A DNA stretch of 64,000 nucleotides from assembly GCA_000961585.1 (NCBI GenBank), contig LADN01000023.1, forward strand, positions 1-64,000. Direction: 5' to 3'. Source of the stretch: Peptococcaceae bacterium BRH_c4a (lineage in GTDB: Bacteria > Bacillota > Desulfotomaculia > Desulfotomaculales > Desulfocucumaceae). Positions 62,649 to 64,000 of the stretch are shown here, in pieces; position 1 is the stretch's first letter; every line of letters begins with the position of its first letter. The translations under genes and the position numbers were made by a program. The notes under the pieces were generated by a model that was given only the letters and a program-made list of their open reading frames with translations, was not told where the DNA came from and ran no database searches.

Positions 62649-62866
62649 AAAAATCCAGTATTGGCAAGCCTTTCGGTGGATGGGGGGCTTGTTATTTTTT
62701 TTGCTTTTGGCTTTTTGATCACATTTTGATCACATGGAGTACCGAACAACCTTTTTTCTAGTTCCTGTGCAGCCTGTCTCTGCATCCCCGGCACAACATG
62801 GGAATAGGTGTCAAGTGTCAACCGGACTGAGGAGTGTCCTAAACGCTCTGCAACGATTTCAGCCAG
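62627..62866 (-). pseudogene. Tyrosine-recombinase (integrase) C-terminal remnant
   Basis: The minus frame reads AEIVAERLGHSSVRLTLDTY then SHVVPGMQRQAAQELEKRLF: the HxxS/R box and catalytic Tyr of phage-type integrases. The frame runs into the T arm of tRNA-Cys and stops there, the usual place for a tRNA-targeting element. Upstream of about 62866 the family text ends abruptly. So only the last 55 codons or so survive. Confidence 0.85.
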
Positions 62867-63085
62867 ATATACGGAGGCAAACAGTCCGAACCCAAAACCT
62901 TAAAAGAAATTCTGGATGAACTTTATCAAGAGAGGAGTCTTTATTTTAAAGAACACCTGCCCACCACTCTGTTTTGGCTTATCACCTGCTTATCAGTATC
63001 GAGCATAGTTTGCGTAGTTGTGGAGATAACCGTCGCTGGTCTACGATTCGGACACAGATGTCAACCCATCAGCGGAACACTGTAA
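62867..63085 (+). pseudogene. Unrecognised gene scrap
   Basis: A plus-strand frame begins at the same junction where the integrase text ends and reads GGKQSEPKTLKEILDELYQE before a hydrophobic stretch and a stop. It has no start codon. The frame seems to continue after a shift at about 63060. Confidence 0.25.
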
Positions 63086-63225
63086 TATTAACTGATGCGG
63101 ACAACAAAATCCATCATATCCGGGTTTCCGGCATGCCGGAAAAAGAACACCTGGAAATCTACCGCTTGCTTCGGGTGAAAGACCCCTTAAAAAGGAGGCA
63201 CAGCTTGGCTGGATCGAGGTTGTAG
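63058..63225 (+). pseudogene. Unrecognised 55-aa frame, possible gene end
   Basis: From ATG 63058 a frame reads TVILTDADNKIHHIRVSGMP and EKEHLEIYRLLRVKDPL. No ribosome binding site. It looks like the end of an element protein; the family is unknown to me. Confidence 0.3.
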
Positions 63226-63542
63226 TGACCGAATAAATTTGAAGAATCCAAGTGCGGCAATCTTTTTAAGGTTTTTAATAGAAAGTTGGGCTAATAATTT
63301 TATACTTTTTGCCTGCAAGCCTGGTTACCCTGTATGTCTATACAGTCAGACAGCAAACATATATATTGTTCGCCATTTTTACACCTCCATGGTAACATAA
63401 ATTAGGACTCCTGGAAATATTCACTGAAAAATGTAAAAACCGGGCAGCAACCCGGCCAGCAAAAACATATTCATTTTAAAACAGACATAGCAACAGTATA
63501 GGGGAAGGACCCACGTCTACCATTCAGGTCACCTTGTTCCTT

Positions 63543-63974
63543 TTATAAATTTTTATTTTTCTGCTCGATAGCAATATTAATATTGAACATCTCTGCAAAC
63601 TCCCGGGAAGCAGTATCATTAAGCGTAAGATGACAGCTGCATGCCTCGGAAACGAGGAGAAAAAACAGTTTTTCCAGTTCAGGCTGGTCAATTATTTTAA
63701 AAAGGAAAGCACACCCCAAAATCCCCAGTGTCCTCGGGTTGTCCATTTTGAGTTCCCCGCATACCCTTGCCACCAGCTTATCATTCGAGGCACACAGAAA
63801 ACCTTTTTCATAGGCTGTGCATATCCGGTGTCTGTCATAAACGGAAAGTTGCTTCCACGTCTGGCCCAGTTTTACGAACAGTTCATAAGCTTTAGCTGTT
63901 TCAATAAATACTTCTATGTAATCAACTTGTCTTTTGATTTCATTGAGCTGTTTGTCGCCTGTAATCTCAGCCAT
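63543..63974 (-). CDS. Hypothetical protein, 143 aa
   Basis: A soluble, helical-looking protein (ATG 63974, weak GGAA upstream). Six Cys are present (LCASNDKLVARVCGELK, ILGCAF, SEACSCHL), without a clear metal motif. Named family not recognised. It lies at the edge of the decayed element region and may be part of it. Confidence 0.55.
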   Translation of the reverse strand: MAEITGDKQLNEIKRQVDYIEVFIETAKAYELFVKLGQTWKQLSVYDRHRICTAYEKGFLCASNDKLVARVCGELKMDNPRTLGILGCAFLFKIIDQPELEKLFFLLVSEACSCHLTLNDTASREFAEMFNINIAIEQKNKNL

Positions 63975-64000
63975 GAGTTCCAGGGGGATATACAGTTCAG

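Larger units (their letters stand above)
62649..63542. other. Decayed element region after the tRNA cluster
   Basis: About 900 bases without an intact gene: integrase remnant (62627-62866), two unexplained coding-like scraps (62867-63085 and 63058-63225) and AT-rich text to the next gene. A GC-rich hairpin CCGGG-CAGCAA-CCCGG sits around 63440-63456. Confidence 0.6.

Overview
The window reads as a chromosome segment of a Gram-positive, anaerobic clostridial organism (Peptococcaceae/Desulfotomaculum-like by overall gene content). This is inferred from Firmicutes-type ribosome binding sites (AGGAGG), an S-layer-homology protein, a VanW protein, a LytS/LytR pair, a LonB-type protease, molybdo/tungsto-enzymes with many ferredoxin domains, and two TauE/SafE exporters. 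No rRNA is present and the species cannot be fixed from the sequence alone.

Region 1 (1-6.6 kb) is accessory. A transposase gene broken by the window edge is followed by a compact same-strand peptide-modification cluster: a 45-aa precursor-like peptide with a YxxP leader, an S-layer-homology protein ending in the same last five residues (DIGDY), an HPr-kinase-like gene that lost its catalytic core by internal deletion, a PqqD-like recognition protein, an S26B-like peptidase, an ABC exporter and a nucleotidyltransferase. This is the kinase/PqqD/NTase neighbourhood of paeninodin-type lasso clusters, but without lasso cyclase or B2 protease. It is followed by an orphan cyclic-di-GMP-I riboswitch and a YD-repeat (Rhs) gene remnant.

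Region 2 (6.6-16 kb) holds two lipoproteins, a small sirohaem-type reductase with a Cys-rich partner, a polysaccharide deacetylase, competence genes (comEC, comEA), a lytic transglycosylase, a DUF421 protein and a DUF2325 protein.

Region 3 (16-23.4 kb) is an acetate/organic-acid block: IclR regulator, acetyl-CoA-synthetase-like enzyme, DUF485 protein with ActP-type symporter, CitE-like lyase and MFS transporter. An AcuA-type acetyltransferase at 54.3 kb may act on the synthetase.

Region 4 (23.4-36.3 kb) is redox and sulfur related: TauE/SafE exporter module, a CRP-type sensor domain without a DNA-binding domain, a candidate Moco riboswitch ahead of a molybdopterin oxidoreductase-ferredoxin-GltD operon, a CRP/FNR regulator, a nitronate monooxygenase-like protein and a ferredoxin-aldehyde oxidoreductase pair.

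Region 5 (36-46 kb) holds small genes, HIT protein, ammonium transporter with a P-II protein whose leader carries a hairpin and terminator, then acpS-nnr-alr and lytS-lytR. Region 6 (46-57.9 kb) has a metallo-hydrolase, CBS protein, a palindromic repeat, a second TauE/SafE module divergent from a sigma-54 two-component system, AcuA, VanW and PRC-barrel proteins. Region 7 (58-64 kb) has TldD, a LonB-type protease, a four-tRNA cluster (Asp, Phe, Gly, Cys) and a decayed integrase lying against tRNA-Cys.
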